Part shown: one piece after another, positions 8,674-16,602 of the stretch
Layout: every line of letters begins with the position of its first letter
Numbering within the stretch: position 1 is the stretch's first letter
Assembly: GCA_026981825.1 (NCBI GenBank)
Contig: JALSID010000020.1
Coordinates: forward strand, 1 to 33,876
Length of the DNA stretch: 33,876 nt
Reading direction: 5' to 3'
Source of the DNA: Planctomycetota bacterium
Lineage (GTDB): Bacteria > Planctomycetota > Planctomycetia > JALXBF01
Program-made: the position numbers and the translations under genes
The notes under the pieces: generated by a model
Database searches by the model: none
What the model saw: the letters and a program-made list of their open reading frames with translations, nothing else
Told to the model about the DNA's origin: nothing

Positions 8674-9873
8674 TGTTTTCTCGTTGCTCCCAAACGGGGC
8701 TGCGCCCATCTCCCGGATCGCCGGCGCGCACGATGTGCAGATCTCTCTGGCCCGGCGCATCGATGCGTGGTACCGTTTCCGGACTATCATGGCAAGGTGA
8801 CCCGAGCGGAAAGCTCGCTATCCGCGTCCTCGCCCGGCCCGCCCGGTCCGGCTCCAGTGCGGGTGAGCAGCAGGGGAGCGCGGCCGGCGCGAAAGCTAAA
8901 CGCGTCGGCGTGGGAGCAGCGAGTCCAGCGCCGCTGCCCCCCAGCGTTGAGCTTGCAGAAGACGCCGGTCGCTGGGTGCCTTTACTGGGCGGCACCGGCG
9001 CTAGTCTGCTGGGGGCTGGTGGCTGGGCGGTCCGCCCTGGGCTTGATTTGGCGCCCTTCGGGGAAAGGAAGAAAGCTGGAGAGCGGAATGGGGGAGCAGT
9101 AGGCGCGCCTGCGGAGGGAGATCCCAGGCAACGAGCCTTCCCCCATGCTCAGAAAGCTCCGACTTTTGTTGGGCGACGACCATCCCGGGGTCTGCTTTCC
9201 GACCTGCGATCTCTCCGTTGGCCCAAACGCGGTGCGTCTGCCGACCTTTGACCTGTGCCCGCCACGACCCGCCGCAGATACAACCGCCCTATTTGCCGGT
9301 CCGGCCACAGCGCGGGCGCTCTGGTAGGGTCGCCTTTCAGCGCCTTCCTCCGAAGGCTGTCGATCACGGTAAGTAGGTTCGCACTCGAGATGCGCTGCGA
9401 GGCATTCTCGGCAGATCCGCCGTTGCTAGGTTCCAAGCGGTATCCTTGCTGGGACTTACATCGCGCCTTCGTCACCTGTGTCCCCCCGCGGTTCCGTGCT
9501 CTCGTGCGTGTCGTTGGTAGCTTCCCCCTCTGTTTGCAGCGACAGCCGCTTCCATCCTGGGACGGAACGAAGGGTGCTAACGGGCGACTCCCAATGCGCA
9601 ATCAGGAAGCGGGACCGCCGGCCTCGCTGCCACGCGACTGTGGGATCGTCGCACGCGGCAAATCCCGATCAGTCCTTGACAAGAGAGAGAGAGAGAGAGA
9701 GACAATTGCAGTGGCGGGTTTGGGCCGTCGATGACGGCCACCGTCTTGCCCCACACGGTTGACCCAGCTCGGCGACCAGGCCATCCGGCGGTCGGCGTCG
9801 GGTCAGGGCCGCGAGACCTGACCAGGGCATGAGGTCTTCGGTCTGCGGCGCGGACTTTTGAAGGGCATGGGTG
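8674..9873. other. Spacer of about 1.2 kb between divergent genes, no supported gene
   Basis: It separates the minus-strand glycosyltransferase from the peptide-maturation cluster, so it should hold promoters for both. Frames on both strands are open in places, for example on plus from 8673 to 9251, but their products are Arg/Pro/Gly-rich without domains. The only distinct element is a dinucleotide repeat near 9682-9702. Confidence 0.5.
9682..9702 (+). repeat. (AG)10 dinucleotide repeat
   Basis: Ten uninterrupted AG units plus one A, about 170 bp before the MauE-like gene. TTGAC precedes it directly. Long dinucleotide tracts can change length by slippage and alter promoter spacing; whether this one does is not shown. 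Confidence 0.9.
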
Positions 9874-10878
9874 ATGAAGGACTTCGCTAGGTGCACCCGC
9901 TGGTGGCCGTTTCAAATGGGGGTGGTCCAGGAATGCACTGTCGCTTGCGCAGCAGGACTATTGGGCTTCGGAGGCCTGCGCAAGGTAGCAGGCGCCTTTT
10001 CTGCATGGTGGCTGTCTCTTAGCGCCGAGCAGCACTTGATGCAACTCGTGCTGGGTGCCTGTGAGGTCCTTCTAGCCGTAGTCAGCGCTGCCTTCCACCG
10101 GCTGGGACAGAGAATCCTTGGGCTCCTGTACACAGCGTACGCAACGGTAGCCCGTGTGTGGTGGTTCCGCGGCCACGGCACCTGCGGCTGCTTGGGCGGC
10201 GGGCTAGCTCCTTCCGCGGGTATCGCGATTCTGGACGCAACGATCGCCACCTCTCTGTTTCTTTCTATGGCTTGGGGGCGTCCGAAGCCCGTGGCTTGCG
10301 GCCCTGTCGCGCGGTTGTGCGCGGCGGCGGTGGTTACCAGTGCCCTTTGGACATTAGGAACGCTCGCTGGGTCGAGCCCATCCGCTGTCCACGTGCTCGA
10401 TGCCACGCGCCTGCTGGGTCGTGCGCTGCCCATACGGCTTCACGGGCAAGCGCAGGTGCCGATTCTGCACGGCAAAGGGCTCCTCGTGCTCGCCGACCCC
10501 GCTTGTGCTCGGTGCACTAATATTGTCGGGCTCTTGGCGCGGGGCGGCGACCTGTACGATCGCGTGCACTGTTGGCCCGCAAGCTGGTCGGACATGTGCC
10601 AGCAACCGTTTTCCGTCGCGGTCGTTTGGCTGGGCCCCCCTCCCCGCGCTGTTGCTACTCCCGATCGAACACGGAACTGGCTCGTCTTCTTCACCCAGCA
10701 CCCGAGCGACATAGCCCTGCGTGATCCGCCGATCCTGCTTTGGATCCGGGATGGGGAGGTTGTGGCCGTCTGCTGTCCCAGCCCCCAACGGCGGTGCTGG
10801 ATCCGCAAGCGATCTGGGGAAATGCTTGAAGTGAGACGGCTATGGTCGATGGAGGCGGAGTGCTGGTTACTAGGCTAG
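9874..10878 (+). CDS. MauE/DoxX-like membrane protein fused to a thioredoxin-like domain
   Basis: 334 residues from the ATG at 9874 (GTG at 9871 is also possible; GAAGG lies upstream). The first half has about four hydrophobic segments, beginning ACAAGLLGFGGLRKVAG, with CGCLGGGL near residues 105-112. That layout matches MauE/DoxX-type redox membrane proteins, which help form or pass on disulfides. The second half, from about 190, looks thioredoxin-like: a strand GLLVLADPACARC with a CxxC pair at C211 and C214, and later DPPILLWIRDGEVV, which resembles the cis-proline strand and the following hairpin. The reaction is inferred: oxidation or isomerisation of disulfides outside the membrane. Its 3' end overlaps the start of the Cys-rich peptide gene, the obvious substrate. 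Either domain call alone is moderate; the combination and the context strengthen both. Confidence 0.65.
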   Translation: MKDFARCTRWWPFQMGVVQECTVACAAGLLGFGGLRKVAGAFSAWWLSLSAEQHLMQLVLGACEVLLAVVSAAFHRLGQRILGLLYTAYATVARVWWFRGHGTCGCLGGGLAPSAGIAILDATIATSLFLSMAWGRPKPVACGPVARLCAAAVVTSALWTLGTLAGSSPSAVHVLDATRLLGRALPIRLHGQAQVPILHGKGLLVLADPACARCTNIVGLLARGGDLYDRVHCWPASWSDMCQQPFSVAVVWLGPPPRAVATPDRTRNWLVFFTQHPSDIALRDPPILLWIRDGEVVAVCCPSPQRRCWIRKRSGEMLEVRRLWSMEAECWLLG

Positions 10879-11319
10879 TTTCTTGGCTCGGTCTCGGAGG
10901 TGCCATTATCGTAGGTGCGGCGGTTGGCCTACTCGTGGATCCGCTGTCGAACGGCCCAAAAGTAACGGTGCTGGCTCCGAGTGAGACGGCTCTTCTTTGG
11001 GGGGGGTACAGGCCCCTACCAGAAGTGTTCCGCCGTGGGAAACTGCAAGAAGTGCGTGCCCCCAAGTGGTTGTACGCTTGCAGCCCGTAAGTGCCGGTGC
11101 ATGGACCAAGGGAACGACGGGTGCTCCAGAGGGGGCGTCCAGTGGGACTGCGTCTGGGCCGTTTGGGGCTGGTGCAGTGACGCGAGACGGCCCGGATTCT
11201 GCGGGACGCCTCAGCAGGCCAAAGAGCCGACACCGGACGCGGTCAAGGGAGAGTGCCCGCCGACGGGTACATGTGAGAACACTCCGGGGCTAGTGGGCGT
11301 GGACTGCGACGCATGTTGA
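10842..11319 (+). CDS. Cys-rich exported peptide with double-glycine-like leader, frame broken at a G8 tract
   Basis: Two frames together make one sensible protein. The upstream frame starts at ATG 10842, or at GTG 10860 just after GGAGG at 10851-10855. It gives a membrane helix (SWLGLGGAIIVGAAVGLLV) and then VLAPSETALLWGG, which resembles the end of a double-glycine leader. The downstream frame, open from 10966 to 11319, gives GTGPYQKCSAVGNCKKC onward, with 14 cysteines in about 105 residues and a Cys at the very end. The frames meet in eight Gs at 10999-11006; seven Gs would join them as LLWGG-TGPYQKC. As read, the upper frame would end at 11090 without the Cys-rich part. An independent start at GTG 10981 is possible but lacks a ribosome site and a signal. 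The protein is not a family I recognise. Its gene overlaps the redox gene and precedes a C39 peptidase, which fits a processed, disulfide-bonded secreted peptide. Confidence 0.6.
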
Positions 11320-11522
11320 CCCCCCGACGTCTTGGCGGCGCGGGACCCATGATCCACACCGCGGGGAAAAGCCCCAAAGGGGCCCCACGCGCGAGTACCG
11401 AGCGAATTGAATTATAGTACGCTAGTTGCTGCCCACTTGCGCGGGGGGCGATCTGGCGAAGCCCAGGGATTGTTGCCGCCGCCCGCTGCCGTTGGTCCGT
11501 TGTCGGATTTTGGAGCCGGACA

Positions 11523-12809
11523 ATGCTCGTTTCTCTAGTCACATTCTTGGTACTTGCTTCATCTGCAGCACAGGTGGAACAGCCGGCCTCAGCCCAGGAC
11601 CGTGCTCCTTTGACGTTTCGGGACGCGCAAGCGCAGTATCTGCAGAATGGTGCCGCCTTGTTGCCGCTGCGCGTACGCTGGCAGTTGCGCGTCAGGTACG
11701 GTGAAGCTCGACGGCAGGCAGACGGCGCCGGTTTGGCCGGACGTACAGAAACCGAGTTCAGGGAGTTCTGGACCGATGGGGCCTCTTGGAGGGCTCTCAC
11801 TCCCTGGGGCACACCCTTGCGTCGGCTGCCGACGGAATGGCTAACCGGAAGCCCGCGCGAGGTAGCGATGCGTGCCCGCGGATACCATGTGGTGCTGTAC
11901 GATGCCGAGCGGGACATACTGGTAACCGTTTCCGAAGGGGAAACGGAGGACGTGACGGCGGCTTCAATCCTGCGCGAGCTGGGTCAGTCGGAGTACTTGG
12001 TGCCTCCCCTTACTCCGGTGCGCCCGCAAGCCCGCGCTGTCCTACGCTCCAGTCTGCACCTCATGGACCAAGTCATGTTGGGTAAATGGCGGGAGACGCG
12101 GCACATCTGCCCCGGCTGCAAAGCCGATGACCCGACCCACTACTTCGAACTGCTCAAAGACGAGACACCCCATGCCGCTTATTTGACGCCCGAAGAACGG
12201 AAGCTGTACAGCACGCGGGTGCAGAGATTCTCCGGCTGGCTTGTCCAGGTGGACGTAGCGCACGGAGCGATCCCCCTGGGGATCTGGAGCTGGGACAGGA
12301 CCTACTTCGATGGGGAAGAGGTAACCCCAGTTGGTCCGCTCGACCGCATTGAACACGACACACCGATCATGGAGGTCGAACGCGTCGAGCAGGTTTCTTC
12401 CGCCGCCTATTACCCCATGCGTGTAGTGGTGCGAAAGTTCGTCCCGGCCCCGGGATCACTTACGCCGTGGCCATCGTTCGAGGAGCGTGTTCTTCGCCGC
12501 GGGCGACGGTTTGCATTCCCGCGCGCTTTGGATGTTCAGCGCGAGTGGACGGTTCTCGCGTTGGATGCGGGCGTGGCCACGCCCCGGATCATCTTTGACT
12601 CAACCGCAGTGGGGCGGGTAGTGTACGACGCGACACGGTTGGAATTTCCGGAATCGAATGACGCCGCGGTTGTCGTTCCGCCCGAGGGAACACCAGCTCC
12701 TTCGGCGAGCAGCGGCGCGGGATGGACGCCCTTCGTGGTCGGCTTTGTCCTCGCCTTCATCGCTGCTGCCCTTCTGCTGGGCCTCCGGAGGAAAAGGCGA
12801 TGGTCTTAG
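11523..12809 (+). CDS. Exported, C-terminally membrane-anchored protein with a single CPGC motif, unknown function
   Basis: 428 residues. An N-terminal signal peptide (about 1-24) is followed by a large outer region and, after a Pro/Ser/Gly-rich linker, one membrane helix at about 401-421 ending in RRKRRWS, so the body should lie outside with the basic tail inside. The protein has only two cysteines, at 196 and 199, forming CPGC. A redox or metal site is possible, notable beside a Cys-rich peptide gene and a thioredoxin-like gene. I do not recognise the fold; parts of the middle look like beta-rich lipoprotein-carrier-type domains, but this is not firm. The ATG at 11523 has GGAG about 9 bp upstream. 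A 203-bp spacer with a small GC hairpin separates it from the peptide gene. Its end overlaps the C39 gene by 10 bp, so these two are translated together. Confidence 0.7.
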   Translation: MLVSLVTFLVLASSAAQVEQPASAQDRAPLTFRDAQAQYLQNGAALLPLRVRWQLRVRYGEARRQADGAGLAGRTETEFREFWTDGASWRALTPWGTPLRRLPTEWLTGSPREVAMRARGYHVVLYDAERDILVTVSEGETEDVTAASILRELGQSEYLVPPLTPVRPQARAVLRSSLHLMDQVMLGKWRETRHICPGCKADDPTHYFELLKDETPHAAYLTPEERKLYSTRVQRFSGWLVQVDVAHGAIPLGIWSWDRTYFDGEEVTPVGPLDRIEHDTPIMEVERVEQVSSAAYYPMRVVVRKFVPAPGSLTPWPSFEERVLRRGRRFAFPRALDVQREWTVLALDAGVATPRIIFDSTAVGRVVYDATRLEFPESNDAAVVVPPEGTPAPSASSGAGWTPFVVGFVLAFIAAALLLGLRRKRRWS

Positions 12810-14398
12810 TCCTGGTTGCGCTTCTTTCCGCTCCTGCACCGGAGAAAGCGTGTGGTCCCGCTGCTCTTCAGGCGTTTCTCCGCGCCCTGGGGCACAAGAC
12901 CACCGAAGCGGACGTGATGGGTGCATGCCGCCACGTAGCCCGGCGCGACGATCTGCGGTACATGAGCGTTGACGAGCTGGTGAGAGCGGCGCGCGCCCTC
13001 GGCGCGGCCGTTACCGCAGTGCGGATTGAGCCGCCTGAACACGAACTCCTTCCGATCCCAGCGATCCTTTACTTGGAAGCCCCGAGCCGCGGTGGGAGTG
13101 ATCTGGTCCTGGGTCACTTTGTGCTCATCGTGGGCAAAGGCCGGAATGACGTTCTCATTTACGATCCGACCACCAACGACCCCCCTCGACGCGTGCCTTT
13201 GGCGCCCCTCTACGCGCACTGGTCGGGCGTTGCGATCGTTCCGGGATCGCCCGTACGCCTGCCAATGGCGATCCTACAGTTTGCTACCGGCCTGGTTGCC
13301 GGCCTTAGTGTTTTCGGGCTTGTCAGGGGTGCGATCCGACGACTATTGCTCGGCACTCCTCTGGTACTAGCCGCCGTCAGCGTTGCTTTCACGTCGGGGT
13401 GCATCCGACGTGAACCGCCTTTGACCGTCAAGCCAAATCGAGTGGACCTTGGTACGGTCCGAGACGATCGAGCTGTGGTTCGCGTTACGCTTCAGGCATG
13501 GCAGCGGGGTCCGGTCAGAATCCTGGACATGTCCCGCGACTGTGCCGGTCTCAGATACCAAACAGACCTCAGGGGCAAGGTTCTGCAGCCCGGTGAACGC
13601 GCCAGTGTCGATCTGGTAGTCGCCGGTGATGGCACCGGACGGAAGCAGGTGTTCGTGTGGGAGGTGCTGACGTCCCCGGCGGCCTCTGGGGCAGCGACCG
13701 TCATAACCGCCCGCTTCTACCCGCGGCCTGTCCTCCACCCGAATCCGGTCCGCGTTCACGTGCCCTTCGGAACAGCTCTCGATGCCACAGCGACTGTCGT
13801 GGCCGTCAGGCCTGCCGAGGATCCGCCGCTGGACGTCGAGGTGGTACCGGATGGTGAATCGCCGTTCGACGTAACCATCGGGCAGCGAATCAGCCAACTC
13901 CACTATCGGGACCCGAACGGTCGGCCTGTCAGTGTGAGAGATCTCCAAACGCTGCACATTCACGTCCCGGCTGGGCTACCTCTTGGCCCACACCAAGCTC
14001 GCTACCGTCTGCGACTGGGTCAAGGGGGAGGGCTTCTAACGCTGGATGTTTCCGCGCACGTCGTACACCCCGTTCAGTTCGACCAGACGGCGCTCTATGC
14101 GGGAACCCTGCCCGTAGGTGATCGGTGGGAATACAGGCTGCCCTATGAGGAGCTGATCCCCGGCGCAGCAAAGGAGATGCGCGTCACGCCTAGCGCGCGG
14201 TGGCTAAGCGCGGAGGTCGTCGCCGGTGATCGAGTACTTAAGATACAGCTCACGGTACCCCGGGTGGGCCGCTTCACGGGGAAGTTGCGCGTAGACCTGG
14301 CCACGGGTGTGCCCCCGGCTTGGATTGAGGTATCTGGGATAGGTGTAGAAAAGCCGGCCCGCAGCCGACCGAGCTCCGTTGACAGATCCGACAGTTGA
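12800..14398 (+). CDS. Exported C39-type cysteine peptidase fused to a DUF1573-type region
   Basis: 532 residues from the ATG at 12800, which has GGAGG and AAGG upstream and overlaps the previous stop; the open frame from 12722 is too early. Residues 1-14 look like a very short signal peptide. A C39 peptidase domain follows at about 15-150: Cys18 in ACGPAA, His106 in GHFVLIVG and Asp122 in IYDP form the expected triad. C39 enzymes cut after double-glycine leaders. The usual oxyanion glutamine six residues before the Cys is absent (Pro12). Two membrane helices at 156-175 and 182-199 enclose an Arg-rich loop, which places both flanking domains outside. The second helix ends in TSGC and resembles a lipoprotein signal. 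From about 205 a DUF1573-type beta domain begins (VDLGTV), with one Cys where the family often has CGC, then further beta-sandwich repeats to the end. Its likely substrate is the Cys-rich peptide encoded upstream. Confidence 0.75.
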   Translation: MVLVLVALLSAPAPEKACGPAALQAFLRALGHKTTEADVMGACRHVARRDDLRYMSVDELVRAARALGAAVTAVRIEPPEHELLPIPAILYLEAPSRGGSDLVLGHFVLIVGKGRNDVLIYDPTTNDPPRRVPLAPLYAHWSGVAIVPGSPVRLPMAILQFATGLVAGLSVFGLVRGAIRRLLLGTPLVLAAVSVAFTSGCIRREPPLTVKPNRVDLGTVRDDRAVVRVTLQAWQRGPVRILDMSRDCAGLRYQTDLRGKVLQPGERASVDLVVAGDGTGRKQVFVWEVLTSPAASGAATVITARFYPRPVLHPNPVRVHVPFGTALDATATVVAVRPAEDPPLDVEVVPDGESPFDVTIGQRISQLHYRDPNGRPVSVRDLQTLHIHVPAGLPLGPHQARYRLRLGQGGGLLTLDVSAHVVHPVQFDQTALYAGTLPVGDRWEYRLPYEELIPGAAKEMRVTPSARWLSAEVVAGDRVLKIQLTVPRVGRFTGKLRVDLATGVPPAWIEVSGIGVEKPARSRPSSVDRSDS

Positions 14399-14416
14399 CG
14401 TCGCTGGCGGTACGCG

Positions 14417-16198
14417 ATGGGCACACTGTGGCCAGTATCCGGGTGGTGGACGGGCCACCGCGACAGGTATATCCTGACGGCCATCTGCGCCGCATACGTT
14501 GTGCTCGTTGCTATTCCGGCGATACGCCATGGGCCGGCATGGGATGAGTACGGCCACCTTCCGGCCGGAATTCTGCACTGGCGCGATGGGGACTATCGAC
14601 CGTATCGGACCAACCCTCCTCTCGTGCGTATGGTTGCTGCGCTTGGTGTGCTGACTGAGGACATCGCCGCGCAACTGCCCCCCGCCCCGGCCGGCCGGCG
14701 GCCGGAGTGGCCGGCGGCCCAAGTTCTGGTCCAACGTGCGGGTCCGGAACTGGTGAGCTACTACGCCCGGGCGAGGCTGGTGCTTTTGCCACTGCTGTTG
14801 GTGGGGCCGGTTTGTGTCTGGCTATGGGCCAAGTCCCTATGGGGCCGCGCAGCGGGCCTGGCAGCAGCGGTGCTCTACTGCACGTCACCCACGGTGCTGG
14901 CCAACAGCGCTTTGATGACTCCGGACGCAACCGCAACAGCCCTGGGCGTAGCCGCCGTCTTCTGCTACCGCCAGTGGCTGCGAGACGTGGCCTCGCTGCG
15001 TCGGGCAATCCTGGCCGGCCTGGTCTTGGGGGCAGCGGTGGCGAGCAAGTTCACCATGCTCCTGCTGGTTCCGTTCTGGTTCCTCTTTCCCCTTTGGCTA
15101 TTCGGTCGCAATAGCAGGAGCCTCCGGCTCAAAGGGTTGACACTCTGGCTCGTGCAGGTCGCTCTGGCGACGCTGGTTGTGAACGCCGTCTATCGTTTCG
15201 ACGGCACGGGGGTCGCGTTGGGAGCCCTGCCCTTCCAGAGTGAGCGAATGCAAGCTCTCGTACGCTGCGCCCAGAGCTTGCCGATCCTTGCCAAGGTTCC
15301 GGTGCCGCTGCCTGCGCAGTTTCTCCTGGGCCTTGACGAGCAGCTTGCGGAGTTTGACCGCGGATACTGGTCGTATCTGAGCGGAACGTGGAAATTCGGC
15401 GGTTGGTGGTACTACTACGTGTACGGGCTGGCAATCAAGGAAACCACGGCGCTCTGGGTTCTGTTTGCGTGGGCGCTTCTTAGAACCGCCCGGATCGGCG
15501 TGGCACCGACCGAAGCGACGCTTACGTTCGGCCCCCCGGCACTCATTCTCGCAGTGCTTAGCGCGCACACGGGGTTCAGTCACCACATTCGATACGCGCT
15601 ACCGGCGCTGCCGTTTGTAATCGTGTGGGCTGCGGCCCCCCTATCGTCCACCGGCCGAGGGAGTCGGGACGAACCTCCGCCGCTGCGATGCCGGCTCACG
15701 CTTGCACTGGTCGCGGCGGCGGTGGTCTCGAGCCTGAGCCAATGGCCGCACAGCGAGTCCTTCTTCTCCTGGTTGGTTGGCGGACCCAAACAGGGGGCAC
15801 ACTACCTCCTGGATAGCAACATTGACTGGGGCCAAGACGTTGCGTATCTGGCGCGCTGGCTGGAGGAGCACCCGAACGAACATGTTGACGGGATCGTAGC
15901 CTCGGTTCCCTTTCCCGTCCTTGAAGCCTTCGGACTGCAGCCCGGCCGTGCCCCGGTTTGGCGCGCCTATCGGACGAACGACGGCGGCGTCAGACTGATC
16001 GATCCATCACCTGGTCGGTACGCCGTGTTCGTGCGCCTGATCTACGAGCGTTGGGGCTACCACTATCTCCGTTTCCTGGAACCCCGCGTCTGGGTAACCC
16101 CCGCGGTAAGGATTTACGAGGTCACGGCCGACGATATCGACCGGCTACGGCCGCACATGCAATCGTGTAGGCACCGATTTCCGCCAGGCCCAGAATAG
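14417..16198 (+). CDS. GT39-like (PMT/ArnT-type) membrane glycosyltransferase
   Basis: 593 residues with about ten membrane segments. The first outer loop carries AWDEYGHLPAG with D43 and E44, then TNPPLVRMVAALG; the Asp-Glu pair in this loop is the catalytic signature of GT-C dolichyl/polyprenyl-phosphate sugar transferases. The C-terminal soluble part has the SNIDWGQDVAYL motif often seen in planctomycete members. The reaction would transfer a sugar from a lipid-linked donor to a protein or lipid outside the membrane; the acceptor is unknown. It starts 18 bp after the C39 gene, so it is probably the last gene of the peptide cluster. It might glycosylate the peptide or an anchored partner, or simply be co-transcribed (inference). 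No strong ribosome site precedes ATG 14417, so translation may depend on upstream genes. Confidence 0.8.
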   Translation: MGTLWPVSGWWTGHRDRYILTAICAAYVVLVAIPAIRHGPAWDEYGHLPAGILHWRDGDYRPYRTNPPLVRMVAALGVLTEDIAAQLPPAPAGRRPEWPAAQVLVQRAGPELVSYYARARLVLLPLLLVGPVCVWLWAKSLWGRAAGLAAAVLYCTSPTVLANSALMTPDATATALGVAAVFCYRQWLRDVASLRRAILAGLVLGAAVASKFTMLLLVPFWFLFPLWLFGRNSRSLRLKGLTLWLVQVALATLVVNAVYRFDGTGVALGALPFQSERMQALVRCAQSLPILAKVPVPLPAQFLLGLDEQLAEFDRGYWSYLSGTWKFGGWWYYYVYGLAIKETTALWVLFAWALLRTARIGVAPTEATLTFGPPALILAVLSAHTGFSHHIRYALPALPFVIVWAAAPLSSTGRGSRDEPPPLRCRLTLALVAAAVVSSLSQWPHSESFFSWLVGGPKQGAHYLLDSNIDWGQDVAYLARWLEEHPNEHVDGIVASVPFPVLEAFGLQPGRAPVWRAYRTNDGGVRLIDPSPGRYAVFVRLIYERWGYHYLRFLEPRVWVTPAVRIYEVTADDIDRLRPHMQSCRHRFPPGPE

Positions 16199-16602
16199 TC
16201 GCTTACAACACACGCCACTCGGTCCTGCTTCTGGCGCCTGGACGTCAACGTCCGGAGGGAAGGTAGATAACACGAGGAGCGAAAGAGGGGGAAGTCCGCT
16301 AGCGCGATCCCCGCGATCGGACGAGACTATCCTTTTCCCCTCATGCAGCTCTTAGGTGGGCGGCCTTACATCGACGCGAGGCCAGGTCGAGCCCCCTGCA
16401 CCGATAGCGGGGCCGTGCGACTGCCACCTCCCGGGTTGTTTGCCCGAAGCTGAACCTGCAAGAATGAACCGACCGGGAAGTCTCCGGCGGGTAGGGCGCG
16501 TCACGGCTGTCGTAATGCCGAAGCAAGCAGAGCACGAGTTGATAAGCATCGATCTGGGCCGAACGGTGAAAAGGACGTCCTGAGGAGCCTCCTGGAGGCC
16601 AC
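16199..16602. other. Spacer of about 400 bp, promoter region for the GH15 gene
   Basis: No supported gene. A short perfect palindrome (GGACGT-CA-ACGTCC) lies at 16240-16253 shortly after the glycosyltransferase stop. It has no T run, so it is not a clear terminator. No convincing -35/-10 pair was found. Confidence 0.5.

Noticed and set aside
8673..9251. 192-codon plus frame in the spacer before the peptide cluster
   Set aside because: Low-complexity Gly/Pro/Arg composition, no domain, and start antisense to the glycosyltransferase start.
10981..11319. Cys-rich frame as an independent gene from GTG 10981
   Set aside because: There is no ribosome site or export signal; joining it to the upstream helix and GG leader by one base gives a far better protein.
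16356..16583. 75-codon plus frame before the GH15 gene
   Set aside because: No ribosome site, no domain, composition like the surrounding spacer.
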